A stretch of 64,000 nucleotides of DNA from Ignavibacteriales bacterium (lineage in GTDB: Bacteria > Bacteroidota > Ignavibacteria > Ignavibacteriales > Ignavibacteriaceae). The position numbers and the translations under genes are program-made. The notes under the pieces are model-generated. The model ran no database searches. It saw only the letters and a list, made by a program, of their open reading frames with translations, and had not been told where the DNA came from. The stretch covers positions 1,984,001 through 2,048,000 of the forward strand of contig CP065001.1 of NCBI GenBank assembly GCA_016700155.1, given 5' to 3'. This document shows, in pieces, positions 34,407-43,909 of this stretch (position 1 is the first letter of the stretch; each line of letters begins with the position of its first letter).

Positions 34407-37400
34407 TGCCGTTGTTATTTTTATCATTGCATTATTCTTAAATGAGTCCGTTCAATCACAAACAACCTATTTCATAAAATACAAAGCCAATATCTCCTTC
34501 AGTGAAGTTGATAGGAGGATAACAGAAAAAACTATTAGCGATGCGGTCAACCTCAGGATGGTATCACTTCCGGAATTCAGCCTGAGCTACCTTGCAAAAG
34601 GATTGGGAATGGGAGATGAAATTCTCGGCAGAATAATAAAAATAAATTTTGCTGATGATGTCGATGAATCTAACCTGGTTTCAGTCCTCTCTGTTGATCC
34701 CGATATTGAATACATACAAAAATCCACAACTTATAAAATGGATTTAATTCCCAATGATAGTTTGGTATCGCAGCAATGGGCACTTGAAAAAATAAATGCA
34801 TTCGATGCATGGAATATTATAACAGGTGTGGATACAGTATTACTTGCAATCATCGATACAGGAATAGAATATTTTCATCCGGACTTACAAAACAAAATTT
34901 ATTATAACCAAGGTGAAATGGGTTTAGATCAATTTGGTAATGATAAAAAATCAAACAGCATTGATGATGACTTAAACGGATTTGTTGATGACTATATGGG
35001 ATGGGATTTTGTTGACAGAGTTGGAGTACCGACTGATACAAATGCAGGTGACTTTCATAACTGGGACAATATACCTTATGACGCTCGCAAAGGTTCAAAT
35101 GGAAATCATGGAACTTTTGTGGGAGGAATTGCAGGAGCTGAATTTAATAATACTCACGGTATTGCCGGAGTAGCACCATCAATTAAACTACTTAACATTC
35201 GGTCATTTGATAACGGCGGTTCTGGTGAGGAGGATGACGCTGCAGCAGCGATATTATATGCTGTTAGAATGGGTGCAAAAGTAATTAATATGAGTTGGGG
35301 CGATTATACATTTTCTTATGTATTGAGAGACGTCGTAAGATATGCCTACTCACAAAATGTAGTACTCATTGCCAGTTCAGGAAATTCCGGAAGGAATGAA
35401 CTACATTATCCCTCCGGATATAGCGAAGTAATAAGTGTGGGCAATTCAACGGAAGAAGATTTTGTTGCCGGAAATTCTACATGGGGATCAACTATTGATT
35501 TAGTTGCACCGGGAACAAATATCTGGTCTACAGATATGGAAGGTAAGTACGTAAAGGCGGGAGGAACCTCTGCCTCCGCTCCATTTGTTTCCGGAACTGC
35601 TGCACTGATACTTTCCAAAAATAATTTTACTAATGAGGAAGTAAGACAAATTCTTAAATCTACTACTGATGACATTATGAGCACTGGCTGGGATTTAAGA
35701 AGCGGTGCGGGAAGGTTGAATCTTGAAAGAGCATTAAGAGTCTTAGCACCTTCAAATATAGGTTTCACTTTTCCTTTAATGGATTATGCGACAAACCTTG
35801 ATACAATTTTAATTCGCGCCACTGTTTTATCTCCGTACTTTGTGAATTATTCTCTTGAAGTCGGAAGTGACATAACTCCCACCAGTTGGAATACACTTAT
35901 TAGTAATGGACTAAATCAGTTTGGTGAATCAGAAATTTTCCGGCTTGATATCAGAAATTTTGTGGAAGGTATCTACACGCTCAGGTTATTAGTAACATTA
36001 AACAACGGAAGAACTTTGGAGGAAAGAGTTCATTTCCATGTAATGAGAACTCCACCGCAGGTTATTGAGGTTGGATTAGGTCCGATTTATTTTGGAGAGA
36101 GATCAACTATAAATGGCGAGTTTGTAACAAACCAATCCGCTATTATGCGAATGTACTACCGCAAGTATGGTGAGCCGGTTTACAATTTTGTTACTCTTGA
36201 TGGATTTAATACAAACAATCAATTTGTAAAAGACCTTCACTATGGGTTTATCCCAACTGAAATTGTTCAGCCGAATACTCTTTACCAGGTTTATTTTGAA
36301 GCTGAAAATCTTGCCGGACTAAAAACAACAGTTGTTGATTCAACAAATAATAATCTTCCGTTTCTTATCCCGACCGAAGATTTACCAAAACCAACAACTT
36401 CTGTTCAAATGAATTTCAGTCTTGGCGAAGGGACTGTAATTTTTCCGGAGCCGGTAAGTTTTCTTTCAAATAATAATAATGAACTATTATCTCAGCCATT
36501 CAGGGAGGGAACTGATTTTGTCTTCTTCAATTATTATTTGAATGGCGATCAGTTCAGCCAGTACTCAACAGATTCATTATTAAGAAGGTATCCGTTGCGT
36601 TATGGTGATTTTAATAACAACGGTTTAAAAGATCTTTTGACAATTAACCAATCCAACATTCTGATGCTTGAACAGACTCAAGCAGGTTCATTTTCATTTG
36701 TTAAAAAAGATTCATCTGCAAAATTGTTTTATCCGATTTTAGTAAACGAACTCCTGAATGATGGAGTGAACTATATCATCACCCAAAATGAATCGCCGGA
36801 CAGATACTTAATTTGGAAAGTGAATAGTGATCTTAGTACGAGTCTGGTAGATTCGACTTTCTATATAACCAGGTCAGATTCATTTGGATCAAACTATACA
36901 ACAAGAAGTATGATAGTTGATGATATAGACAATGACGGAACAAAAGAAATCTGGTTTGTTGATGAGGATGGTGATCTGAAAAGTTATAAGGTGAATCCGG
37001 GACTTGTACTGACCAAATCCGATAGTTTAAATGTATTTGGTTTATCACCTGCTTTTCAACAGGATGTATTAAGCAGCGGAGATTATAACGGTGACGGGAT
37101 AAAAGATATTGCGATCCTGTATAGCACAAACTCAATAGCACCCGCATTTCTGTTGTTGGTTGTAACATTTAGCAATCATTCACCAGTTATCCTGACGCAA
37201 AAAGTATTTCTTGATCAATCGGAAGGTTATGGTGGCGGCTTGGGGGTTGGCGCTGATGTGTATCAATCTCTGAAGTTTGTGGATGTAGATTCTGACGGAA
37301 AAGATGAACTGGTAGTTAACATTTTTCCATCATCTTACATATTTAAAAATATAAATAATGAAGATGAAATTATTTTTTATTCTGAAGGTTCAAATACAAA

Positions 37401-38652
37401 AAATGTTTTTGCAGGAGATTTGAATCAGAACGGAGTACCAGAAATATCATTTAAAATTAATGATGTATTCAGGTTTTTTGAGTTTGCAAATTCAAACAGG
37501 GCAGCAGTACCTGTCAATTTTTCAGGATATAGTGTTAGTCCTTCATCAATCAGATTAACCTGGCAGGGAAGCGGATCAAAATTTTATATTTATCGGGGAG
37601 AAGTTCCTAATAATCTTGCTTTAATTGATTCGTCTCAAAGCACTGAATATTCTGATTCAGCTGTTCAGGACAGTGTATTTTATTATTACTCGGTTCAGGC
37701 TTATGATCTTTCCAAGCCAGAGCCTTATTCATCATTAAGCAGAACAATCGAAGTGTATTCTCATGCACCAGGTAAACCCGTAAACGCAGTAAGTAATAGT
37801 AACAGAAGCATCATCGTTACTTTTTCTGAAAAGATGAAAAATGTGATAGAGAATTTGCAATCGTTTTTAGTTCCGAATTTTGGTTATCCGAATTCTGTTT
37901 CACCCAACACCCAGTATTCATATTTGCTGACGTTTAATTCAGACCTGCCAACAGGCACTCAGCAGATAATTATAAGTGATATAAAAGATCTTTATAATTC
38001 GCCTATTCAAACGGATACTCTGTCTTTCAATGTTAATATTATTCCTGACGTTGAATCATTTTATATTTCATCATTTGAAATAATTAATTCAAACAGGATT
38101 AAAATTATATTTAACTTTAATGTTGATGCTTCCTCTGCCATGAATCCGGACAATTATGAGTTCAGTCCGGAAAATTCTGTAACATCTGTTGAAATCGATC
38201 AATCAAATCCTAAGGTTATTTATCTGAATATCAATAAACAAAAACCAATTGGATCTATCGGGAAAGAGTACAGACTCAGACTTTCAAATATTATGTCATC
38301 ATCTATGATACCAATAAATGAAGGTGCCGGAAGTTATCTTGTACTTACAAGTTTTGCAAAAGATTTAAGCGATGTATATGTATATCCAAATCCTGCAAAG
38401 GTTGGCGATGGTTTGGGAACTGTAACATTCGCGAACCTGCCGCAAAAAGCCAGGATAAATATCTGGACGGTCAGCGGAAAATTTGTCACAGAACTCGAAG
38501 AGAATGATGGAGACGGTGGATTCATTTATGATTTAAAAAACAATTCCGGTGAAGACCTGGATTCAGGAGTTTATATCTACCGGGTAATAAGACTCGATAA
38601 TACCAACAATGAAGTTGAGGAAAAACTTGGTAAGTTTGCAGTGCTAAAATGA
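34396..38652 (+). CDS. secreted subtilisin-like protease with FG-GAP-type repeats and T9SS tail
   Basis: 1418 residues. Order: signal peptide (cleavage near VQSQ, residue 21); a prodomain (about 24-110); an S8 peptidase with Asp154 (IIDTGIEYFHPDL), His238 (GNHGTFVGG), oxyanion Asn330 (SSGNSG) and Ser392 (GTSASAPFVSG); beta-sandwich modules; a propeller-like region of about five DxDxDG calcium-type repeats (about 721-1028, such as DIDNDGTKE and DYNGDGIKD); Fn3-like domains; and a C-terminal T9SS-type sorting domain starting near VYPNPA and ending KFAVLK. It is probably exported and surface-bound. Overlap with purF is likely incidental compression. Confidence 0.9.
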   Translation: MRLNAVVIFIIALFLNESVQSQTTYFIKYKANISFSEVDRRITEKTISDAVNLRMVSLPEFSLSYLAKGLGMGDEILGRIIKINFADDVDESNLVSVLSVDPDIEYIQKSTTYKMDLIPNDSLVSQQWALEKINAFDAWNIITGVDTVLLAIIDTGIEYFHPDLQNKIYYNQGEMGLDQFGNDKKSNSIDDDLNGFVDDYMGWDFVDRVGVPTDTNAGDFHNWDNIPYDARKGSNGNHGTFVGGIAGAEFNNTHGIAGVAPSIKLLNIRSFDNGGSGEEDDAAAAILYAVRMGAKVINMSWGDYTFSYVLRDVVRYAYSQNVVLIASSGNSGRNELHYPSGYSEVISVGNSTEEDFVAGNSTWGSTIDLVAPGTNIWSTDMEGKYVKAGGTSASAPFVSGTAALILSKNNFTNEEVRQILKSTTDDIMSTGWDLRSGAGRLNLERALRVLAPSNIGFTFPLMDYATNLDTILIRATVLSPYFVNYSLEVGSDITPTSWNTLISNGLNQFGESEIFRLDIRNFVEGIYTLRLLVTLNNGRTLEERVHFHVMRTPPQVIEVGLGPIYFGERSTINGEFVTNQSAIMRMYYRKYGEPVYNFVTLDGFNTNNQFVKDLHYGFIPTEIVQPNTLYQVYFEAENLAGLKTTVVDSTNNNLPFLIPTEDLPKPTTSVQMNFSLGEGTVIFPEPVSFLSNNNNELLSQPFREGTDFVFFNYYLNGDQFSQYSTDSLLRRYPLRYGDFNNNGLKDLLTINQSNILMLEQTQAGSFSFVKKDSSAKLFYPILVNELLNDGVNYIITQNESPDRYLIWKVNSDLSTSLVDSTFYITRSDSFGSNYTTRSMIVDDIDNDGTKEIWFVDEDGDLKSYKVNPGLVLTKSDSLNVFGLSPAFQQDVLSSGDYNGDGIKDIAILYSTNSIAPAFLLLVVTFSNHSPVILTQKVFLDQSEGYGGGLGVGADVYQSLKFVDVDSDGKDELVVNIFPSSYIFKNINNEDEIIFYSEGSNTKNVFAGDLNQNGVPEISFKINDVFRFFEFANSNRAAVPVNFSGYSVSPSSIRLTWQGSGSKFYIYRGEVPNNLALIDSSQSTEYSDSAVQDSVFYYYSVQAYDLSKPEPYSSLSRTIEVYSHAPGKPVNAVSNSNRSIIVTFSEKMKNVIENLQSFLVPNFGYPNSVSPNTQYSYLLTFNSDLPTGTQQIIISDIKDLYNSPIQTDTLSFNVNIIPDVESFYISSFEIINSNRIKIIFNFNVDASSAMNPDNYEFSPENSVTSVEIDQSNPKVIYLNINKQKPIGSIGKEYRLRLSNIMSSSMIPINEGAGSYLVLTSFAKDLSDVYVYPNPAKVGDGLGTVTFANLPQKARINIWTVSGKFVTELEENDGDGGFIYDLKNNSGEDLDSGVYIYRVIRLDNTNNEVEEKLGKFAVLK

Positions 38653-39212
38653 TATTCAAGACAAAAGAGATATATACAAAGTCAAACCTGCTCAGTATTT
38701 TCAGACTTCTCCTTGCTGTGCCGTTCTGGTTTCTGCTTGACAACTTTAATGATGATAACATACGAATGATTACATTCGGACTTTGTTTATTCGCGTCGTT
38801 AACGGACATTCTTGACGGATACCTTGCAAGAAAGTTTAATGAAGTAACCGAGTTTGGAAAAATAATAGATCCTTTGGCAGATAAGGTTGCCGTAGGTGTA
38901 ATAGTATTGAAGCTTTACCTGATCGGAGAAATTTCTGATTTTTATTTCTGGATAATCATTCTCCGGGACGTCCTGATATTTGCAGGAGGAATTTTTATAA
39001 CAAAAAAAATCGGCAGGGTTCTGCCGTCTAATGCACTTGGTAAACTAACAGTTATCACAATTGGTATAGTAATATTGATGGTACTTTTAGCAGTCGATAG
39101 GAATAACTGGGTGTATCTTTTATTCTATTATTCCAGTACTGTTTTGATTTTTATTTCATTTTTTGGTTATGTACTACGAGCTTCAGAATTTATTAACTCA
39201 GGGAAACGATGA
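38649..39212 (+). CDS. pgsA: CDP-alcohol phosphatidyltransferase (phosphatidylglycerophosphate synthase type)
   Basis: 187 residues, 4-6 membrane segments. The CDP-alcohol motif DGx2ARx8Gx3Dx3D is complete in DILDGYLARKFNEVTEFGKIIDPLADK (read in two parts). Likely makes phosphatidylglycerophosphate from CDP-diacylglycerol and glycerol 3-phosphate; other CDP-alcohol substrates cannot be excluded. The name pgsA here is the phospholipid gene, unrelated to poly-gamma-glutamate. ATGA-type overlaps at both ends. Confidence 0.88.
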   Translation: MIFKTKEIYTKSNLLSIFRLLLAVPFWFLLDNFNDDNIRMITFGLCLFASLTDILDGYLARKFNEVTEFGKIIDPLADKVAVGVIVLKLYLIGEISDFYFWIIILRDVLIFAGGIFITKKIGRVLPSNALGKLTVITIGIVILMVLLAVDRNNWVYLLFYYSSTVLIFISFFGYVLRASEFINSGKR

Positions 39213-40156
39213 GCATTTTTAATTCAGCATTTAGCAAGCTAAAGTCAGGACTCGATAAGACCAGGAAGAAAATTGTCGTCGCAATAAATGAAGCTGTAAC
39301 AGGAAAGGCTGTTGTTGATGAAGATACATTGGATAGAATCGAAGAAATTCTAATAACTTCGGATATAGGATTTGATACGGCGACAGGTATAATTGATAAG
39401 GCTCGGGAGCGATTAAAAAAAGAAAAGGACAGATCAATTCATGATTTTATAGAATCAGTTAAGAGTGAACTTGCTGGAATTCTAATACCAGAAAATGTTA
39501 ACCAAAATAATCAAACTCTAAAGTATCAGCCTCGTCCTTATGTCATACTTATTGTGGGTGTTAACGGAGCAGGGAAGACAACTACGGTTGGTAAATTAGC
39601 ATACAACTTTAAGAATGAGGGATTAAAAGTAATAATAGGAGCTGCAGATACATTTAGAGCCGCAGCCAATGAACAGTTACTGATATGGGCTGAGCGGGCT
39701 GGAGTGGAAATTGTTAACAAAGAACAAGGCGCTGACCCTTCTTCAGTAACTTTCGAAACCATACAAAGAGCTATTAAGGAATCTTATGATATCGTTTTGA
39801 TTGACACTGCCGGCAGGCTCCATACCAAGTCAAACCTTATGGAAGAATTAAATAAAATAAATAGAGTACTCACTAGAGCATTACCTACTGCTCCCAATGA
39901 AACCTTGCTTGTTATCGATGGTAATACTGGACAAAACGCTATTACACAATCTGAAGAATTTGCTAAAGCTACTGGTATAACTGGACTAATAATCACAAAA
40001 CTTGATGGCACAGCTAAAGGCGGTGTCATTTTTCAAATTTCAAAAAATAAAAAAGTGCCGGTTAAGTATGTTGGTGTTGGCGAAGGCATCGATGATCTTC
40101 AAAAGTTTGACGGAAAACTTTTTGTTGATGCGTTGTTCAATGGAGCTAAGGAATAA
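39209..40156 (+). CDS. ftsY: signal recognition particle receptor FtsY
   Basis: SRP receptor GTPase that docks ribosome-nascent chains at the membrane. 315 residues with an NG domain: GVNGAGKTTTVGKLA (G1), DTAGRLHTKSNLMEEL (G3) and TKLDGTAKGG (G4/G5). The acidic N-terminal A domain of E. coli is missing, as in many bacteria; an amphipathic start would bind the membrane. Overlaps the phosphatidyltransferase gene by 4 bases. Confidence 0.96.
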   Translation: MSIFNSAFSKLKSGLDKTRKKIVVAINEAVTGKAVVDEDTLDRIEEILITSDIGFDTATGIIDKARERLKKEKDRSIHDFIESVKSELAGILIPENVNQNNQTLKYQPRPYVILIVGVNGAGKTTTVGKLAYNFKNEGLKVIIGAADTFRAAANEQLLIWAERAGVEIVNKEQGADPSSVTFETIQRAIKESYDIVLIDTAGRLHTKSNLMEELNKINRVLTRALPTAPNETLLVIDGNTGQNAITQSEEFAKATGITGLIITKLDGTAKGGVIFQISKNKKVPVKYVGVGEGIDDLQKFDGKLFVDALFNGAKE

Positions 40157-40160
40157 GATT

Positions 40161-40364
40161 ATGTTTATGAAGAAACCGCGGCATAGAGTATTTGATTATC
40201 CTACAAGATTTTATAATCCTGCAGAAGATCCAAAAGAAAAACAAAAAAAGAAATTAGGCTTTTCAAGAACCCTGAAGCATAAACGAAGAAAGAGAAGTCC
40301 GGTTATCTGGATTTTGTTTATTGTGATAGTAATCTATTTGTACTTCAAATTTGGAGGCAATTGA
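40161..40364 (+). CDS. small single-span membrane protein
   Basis: 67 residues from the ATG at 40161 with AAGGA upstream (a second ATG lies two codons later). An upstream frame runs open inside ftsY but is a shadow. The N-terminal half is highly basic (KKPRHRVFDYPTRFYNP, then KLGFSRTLKHKRRKRS) and is followed by one C-terminal membrane segment, so it is probably tail-anchored with a cytoplasmic basic domain. Family not recognised. Confidence 0.65.
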   Translation: MFMKKPRHRVFDYPTRFYNPAEDPKEKQKKKLGFSRTLKHKRRKRSPVIWILFIVIVIYLYFKFGGN

Positions 40365-40395
40365 TTAGTTTACATAATATACATTATAAGACTAA

Positions 40396-41244
40396 CTAAT
40401 ATTTATAAAAGCCTTCACCGGATTTTCTACCGAGTTTTCCAGCAGCAACCATTTTTTTCAACAATGGACATGGTCTATACTTTGAATCATTATAACCATT
40501 GTAAAGTACTTCCATAATTGCTAGACATACATCAAGTCCAATAAAATCTGCCAGTGTAAGTGGTCCCATTGGATGGTTCATTCCAAGTTTCATTACCGTG
40601 TCAATGTCATCCCTGGAAGCAACACCTTCCATTAAAGAAAATATAGCTTCATTAATCATGGGCATTAAAATTCTGTTCGAGATGAATCCCGGATAATCAT
40701 AGACTTCAACCGGTGTTTTATCTAGCTTTATTGACAGATCTTTAATCGTATCAAATGTTGATTGACTAGTTGAATAGCCTCTGATAATTTCTACAAGCTT
40801 CATCACCGGAACCGGATTCATGAAATGCATTCCAATAAATTGTTCAGGACGATTATTACGTGATAACTCGGTTATCGATATCGAAGAAGTGTTGGAGGTA
40901 AAAATTGAATCTGGTTTAATTATTTGATTTAATTTATTGAAAATATTTAGTTTAGCATCTTTATTTTCAAATATCGCTTCTATGATTAAATCTGATGAAG
41001 ATGGTACCAATTCAATACCGATTATCAATTGGATATTTGCCAGAATATTTTTTTTCTCTTCTTCACCTAAAATTTGCTTCTTAATCTGCCGATCTAAATT
41101 ATTTGATATTGTACTGATTGCTTTTTTACCAAGATCATCAGACATCTCAACCAGATTTACTTTATAAGATTTTTGAGCGAATACGTGAGCAATCCCATTG
41201 CCCATTGTACCGCCACCGATTACTGCTACTTCTTTTATTTCCAT
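40396..41244 (-). CDS. hbd: 3-hydroxybutyryl-CoA dehydrogenase
   Basis: NAD(P)-dependent oxidation of 3-hydroxyacyl-CoA. GGGTMGNGIAHVF at the N-terminus binds NAD; SNTSSISITEL, GMHFMNPVPVMKLVEI with the catalytic His, and NRILMPMINEA follow. 282 residues, the short monofunctional type. It follows the thiolase gene by 14 bases, so the pair handles four-carbon CoA chemistry: two acetyl-CoA to acetoacetyl-CoA to 3-hydroxybutyryl-CoA, or the reverse. Confidence 0.94.
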   Translation of the reverse strand: MEIKEVAVIGGGTMGNGIAHVFAQKSYKVNLVEMSDDLGKKAISTISNNLDRQIKKQILGEEEKKNILANIQLIIGIELVPSSSDLIIEAIFENKDAKLNIFNKLNQIIKPDSIFTSNTSSISITELSRNNRPEQFIGMHFMNPVPVMKLVEIIRGYSTSQSTFDTIKDLSIKLDKTPVEVYDYPGFISNRILMPMINEAIFSLMEGVASRDDIDTVMKLGMNHPMGPLTLADFIGLDVCLAIMEVLYNGYNDSKYRPCPLLKKMVAAGKLGRKSGEGFYKY

Positions 41245-41258
41245 TTTAATTCCAGTTA

Positions 41259-42437
41259 TTATTTATAATTCTTAACAATAACAGCTGATGCCTCACCGCC
41301 TCCGATGCATAATGAAGCAAGCCCATAATTACTATTTCGTCTTTTCATCTCGTAAATTAATGTAGATAGAATACGTGCTCCACTTGCACCTATTGGATGA
41401 CCAAGTGCTATGGCTCCGCCATTTACATTAACTTTTGAATTGTCAATATCTAATAATTTATTAACAGCCAGCGATACCACAGCAAATGCTTCATTGATTT
41501 CAAACAGATCAATATCCTTTATACTAAGATTTGCTTTCTGACAGACTTTATTAATTGCATCCGCAGGTGCGGTTGTAAACTGAACTGGAGCTTTAGCCGC
41601 AGAGCTCTGTGCGATAATTTCAACCAATGGTTTAAGACCAAGAGCTTTTGCTTTTTCCTCACTCATTAGAACTACCGCAGCAGCTCCATCATTAATACTT
41701 GACGCATTGGCAGCAGTGACCACTCCATCTTTCTGAAATACAGGTTTCAATCCAGGAATTTTTTCGAAATTAACTTTGGTGGGCTCTTCATCTATTTCTA
41801 CTATCGATTCCCCTGCTTTAGTCTTTATTGTTATACCTGATATTTCATCTTTGAAATATCCTTCTTTTTGTGCCTTTAAAGATTTTTCATAAGACGAAAT
41901 AGCAAAATCATCTAATTCCTTTCTTGAGAAATTAAAATCCTTAGCACATTGTTCCGCACAGCTACCCATATGGATATTGTTATATACATCCCACAGTCCG
42001 TCAACTATCATGGAGTCTTTAATCTCACCGTGTCCCAACCTGTAACCATTACGCGCCTTATCTAATAAGTATGGTGCGTTACTCATACTTTCCATGCCGC
42101 CAGCGACTACTATTTCGGCATCATCACATTGTATCGCCTGATGTGCTAACATAACAGCTTTAAGTCCACTACCGCACATTTTATTAATTGTCAGACATTC
42201 AGTTTTCTCAGGTAAGCCTGCGAATAAAGCAGCTTGTCTTGCCGGGGCTTGTCCCAAGCCAGCAGAAAGAACATTACCCATGATCACTTCATCTACTAAT
42301 TCAGTTTTTAATGAACACTGTTCAATAACAGATTTAATTACCGCGCTGCCCAATCGAGGCGCAGATATCGATGATAATGATCCTCCGAAAGAACCTATTG
42401 CTGTTCGTTTAGCCGCAACAATTACTATTTTTTTCAT
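41259..42437 (-). CDS. atoB: acetyl-CoA C-acetyltransferase (thiolase)
   Basis: 392 residues with all thiolase motifs: the acyl-binding Cys in NKMCGSGLKAV (about residue 88), GGMESMS, NEAFAV, the catalytic His in GALGHPIGASGARI-type sequence, and SLCIGGGEASAV with the second catalytic Cys. It condenses two acetyl-CoA or cleaves acetoacetyl-CoA. GGAGAA precedes the ATG. First gene of a pair with hbd. Confidence 0.95.
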   Translation of the reverse strand: MKKIVIVAAKRTAIGSFGGSLSSISAPRLGSAVIKSVIEQCSLKTELVDEVIMGNVLSAGLGQAPARQAALFAGLPEKTECLTINKMCGSGLKAVMLAHQAIQCDDAEIVVAGGMESMSNAPYLLDKARNGYRLGHGEIKDSMIVDGLWDVYNNIHMGSCAEQCAKDFNFSRKELDDFAISSYEKSLKAQKEGYFKDEISGITIKTKAGESIVEIDEEPTKVNFEKIPGLKPVFQKDGVVTAANASSINDGAAAVVLMSEEKAKALGLKPLVEIIAQSSAAKAPVQFTTAPADAINKVCQKANLSIKDIDLFEINEAFAVVSLAVNKLLDIDNSKVNVNGGAIALGHPIGASGARILSTLIYEMKRRNSNYGLASLCIGGGEASAVIVKNYK

Positions 42438-42526
42438 TTAGTTCTCCATTGTTAATCGGTTTACTTTCTTCCTTAAATTAGAAAAAATAATTCTTATTAC
42501 CACATTAAAACCTGAACGTAATACCT

Positions 42527-43657
42527 TTAAACTTTGGCTCCACGTTTAATAAAAAATGCAAGTTCATAAACCAGTTTTAAAAGTATAAGATTCTGATTAA
42601 TATTCCGATCAACCTCCATCGATAGACGATCCAGATTGAACATAATATCAGCAAGGACCAATTCAGAAAATTTACTATTGAATTTTTCTATCGTATCGAG
42701 GTATTCAAAATAAAAAACCGGATCCTTCCCTGCTCTCCATCTTACTACATCAGCAAACCATGCTATAATTAATGAGATGAGAATTTTAATCATATCCTGC
42801 TTATCAGAATTTAGAAACTCTGAGCCTGTTGTGAGAGCTTCTTCAAATCTATTTCCAAGTGCAAAACGTAAAAATATTATTGTGCGTTCGAGCAGCTTAT
42901 CAAGTTCAGTGTCGACCAATGCAATTGCGGTGTCGACAGAGCCACTACTGAATCGCGCTGCCCTTTCAGCCATCTTTTTTTCGATGTTGAAATAAGTGGT
43001 AAGCACATTAATAATGTCTTCTACCTCAAGCGGCTGGAATTTTATTTGCCAGCATCTTGAACGGATAGTCTCCCTTAATTGTTCCGGATAAGGAGTCAGA
43101 AGAAAAAAGATAACGCCTTCAGGTGGCTCCTCAAGATTTTTTAATAAAGCATTTTGAGCAGCCTCATTCATTAAATGTGAATCTATCAATATGACTGAGC
43201 GGAATTTAATATCGCCGTAACTGAACGATAAAAACTTGCTTATATCCCTGATTGAATTTATTCTTATATCATTGGCTTTAGGAATATTGATCTTGTGGTA
43301 TGGATTCTTCGTTTTAGTTTCAATTTCACCGGAGATTAATTCTATCTCATCGCTGCTTAATTTTTCAAAGGGACCTGAATTTTCACTTTCATTTCTTCCA
43401 CGTGGAAGCGGAAAAATCAATTTGACAATTGGCTCAGAACAATTCTGTATTGTCCTGTGATTTTTTATTTCTGATTCTTTATCAGAAGAATATTTTTTGT
43501 TTAGTGCCTGGAGGAATTTGATTGATAAGAAGAATTTTCCAATGCCTTCTTTACCAGTTAATAAAAAAGCATGCGGGATATTCGAAGAGTCTAAAATAGA
43601 ATTAAGTAGTTTCTTTGCCTGAAGTTGTCCCGGTACTTCATTTAAAAAATTATTCAT
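42527..43657 (-). CDS. holB: DNA polymerase III delta-prime-like clamp-loader subunit
   Basis: 376 residues: AAA+ core with LTGKEGIGKFFLS (P-loop region), DSHLMNEAAQNALLKNLEEPPEGVIFFLLT (read in parts; Walker B-like and the SRC region at ETIRSRCWQIKF), then a helical collar domain. The zinc module of DnaX/HolB is reduced. It belongs to the replication clamp loader. A parS-like palindrome lies inside the gene at 43395-43408. Confidence 0.88.
   Translation of the reverse strand: MNNFLNEVPGQLQAKKLLNSILDSSNIPHAFLLTGKEGIGKFFLSIKFLQALNKKYSSDKESEIKNHRTIQNCSEPIVKLIFPLPRGRNESENSGPFEKLSSDEIELISGEIETKTKNPYHKINIPKANDIRINSIRDISKFLSFSYGDIKFRSVILIDSHLMNEAAQNALLKNLEEPPEGVIFFLLTPYPEQLRETIRSRCWQIKFQPLEVEDIINVLTTYFNIEKKMAERAARFSSGSVDTAIALVDTELDKLLERTIIFLRFALGNRFEEALTTGSEFLNSDKQDMIKILISLIIAWFADVVRWRAGKDPVFYFEYLDTIEKFNSKFSELVLADIMFNLDRLSMEVDRNINQNLILLKLVYELAFFIKRGAKV
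43395..43408. other. 14-bp perfect palindrome, parS-like
   Basis: CTTCCACGTGGAAG is a perfect palindrome with the CACGTG core of parS. Over 16 bases it matches the parS variant TGTTCCACGTGGAACA at 13 positions. It lies in the holB coding sequence about 18 kb from parAB. Whether ParB binds it is unknown. Confidence 0.3.
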
Positions 43658-43686
43658 AGGAGAAAAGGCGCGATATTACGCTTTTC

Positions 43687-43908
43687 TTAAAAATCATCTT
43701 CGTTATAAAAGAAATCCTCGTCAGTAGGATAATCAGGCCAGATATCTTCAATTGATTCGTAAGGTTCTTCCGAGTCTTCAAGTTCTTGAAGATTTTCAAT
43801 AACTTCATAAGGTGCGCCAATTCTATCGGCGTATTCAAGTAATTCGTCCTTTGTTGCAGGCCACGGCGCATCATCTAAATATGCTGCGAGTTCAACGGTC
43901 CAGATCAT
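43687..43908 (-). CDS. DUF2795-family small acidic protein
   Basis: 73 residues, strongly acidic. The core TVELAAYLDDAPWPATKDELLEYADRIGAP matches DUF2795, a short helical domain of unknown function. The tail is almost all Asp/Glu/Tyr. One base separates it from the M23 gene upstream on the same strand. Confidence 0.8.
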   Translation of the reverse strand: MIWTVELAAYLDDAPWPATKDELLEYADRIGAPYEVIENLQELEDSEEPYESIEDIWPDYPTDEDFFYNEDDF

Positions 43909-43909
43909 T

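Noticed and set aside
40002..40160. Longer start for the small membrane protein after ftsY
   Set aside because: These codons lie inside ftsY in another frame; an ATG with a ribosome site at 40161 explains the gene.
40364..40400. AT-rich stem between the convergent ftsY-side gene and hbd as a terminator
   Set aside because: ATTAGTT/AACTAAT can pair, but the loop is long, there is no GC stem or T-run, and one arm covers the hbd stop codon.
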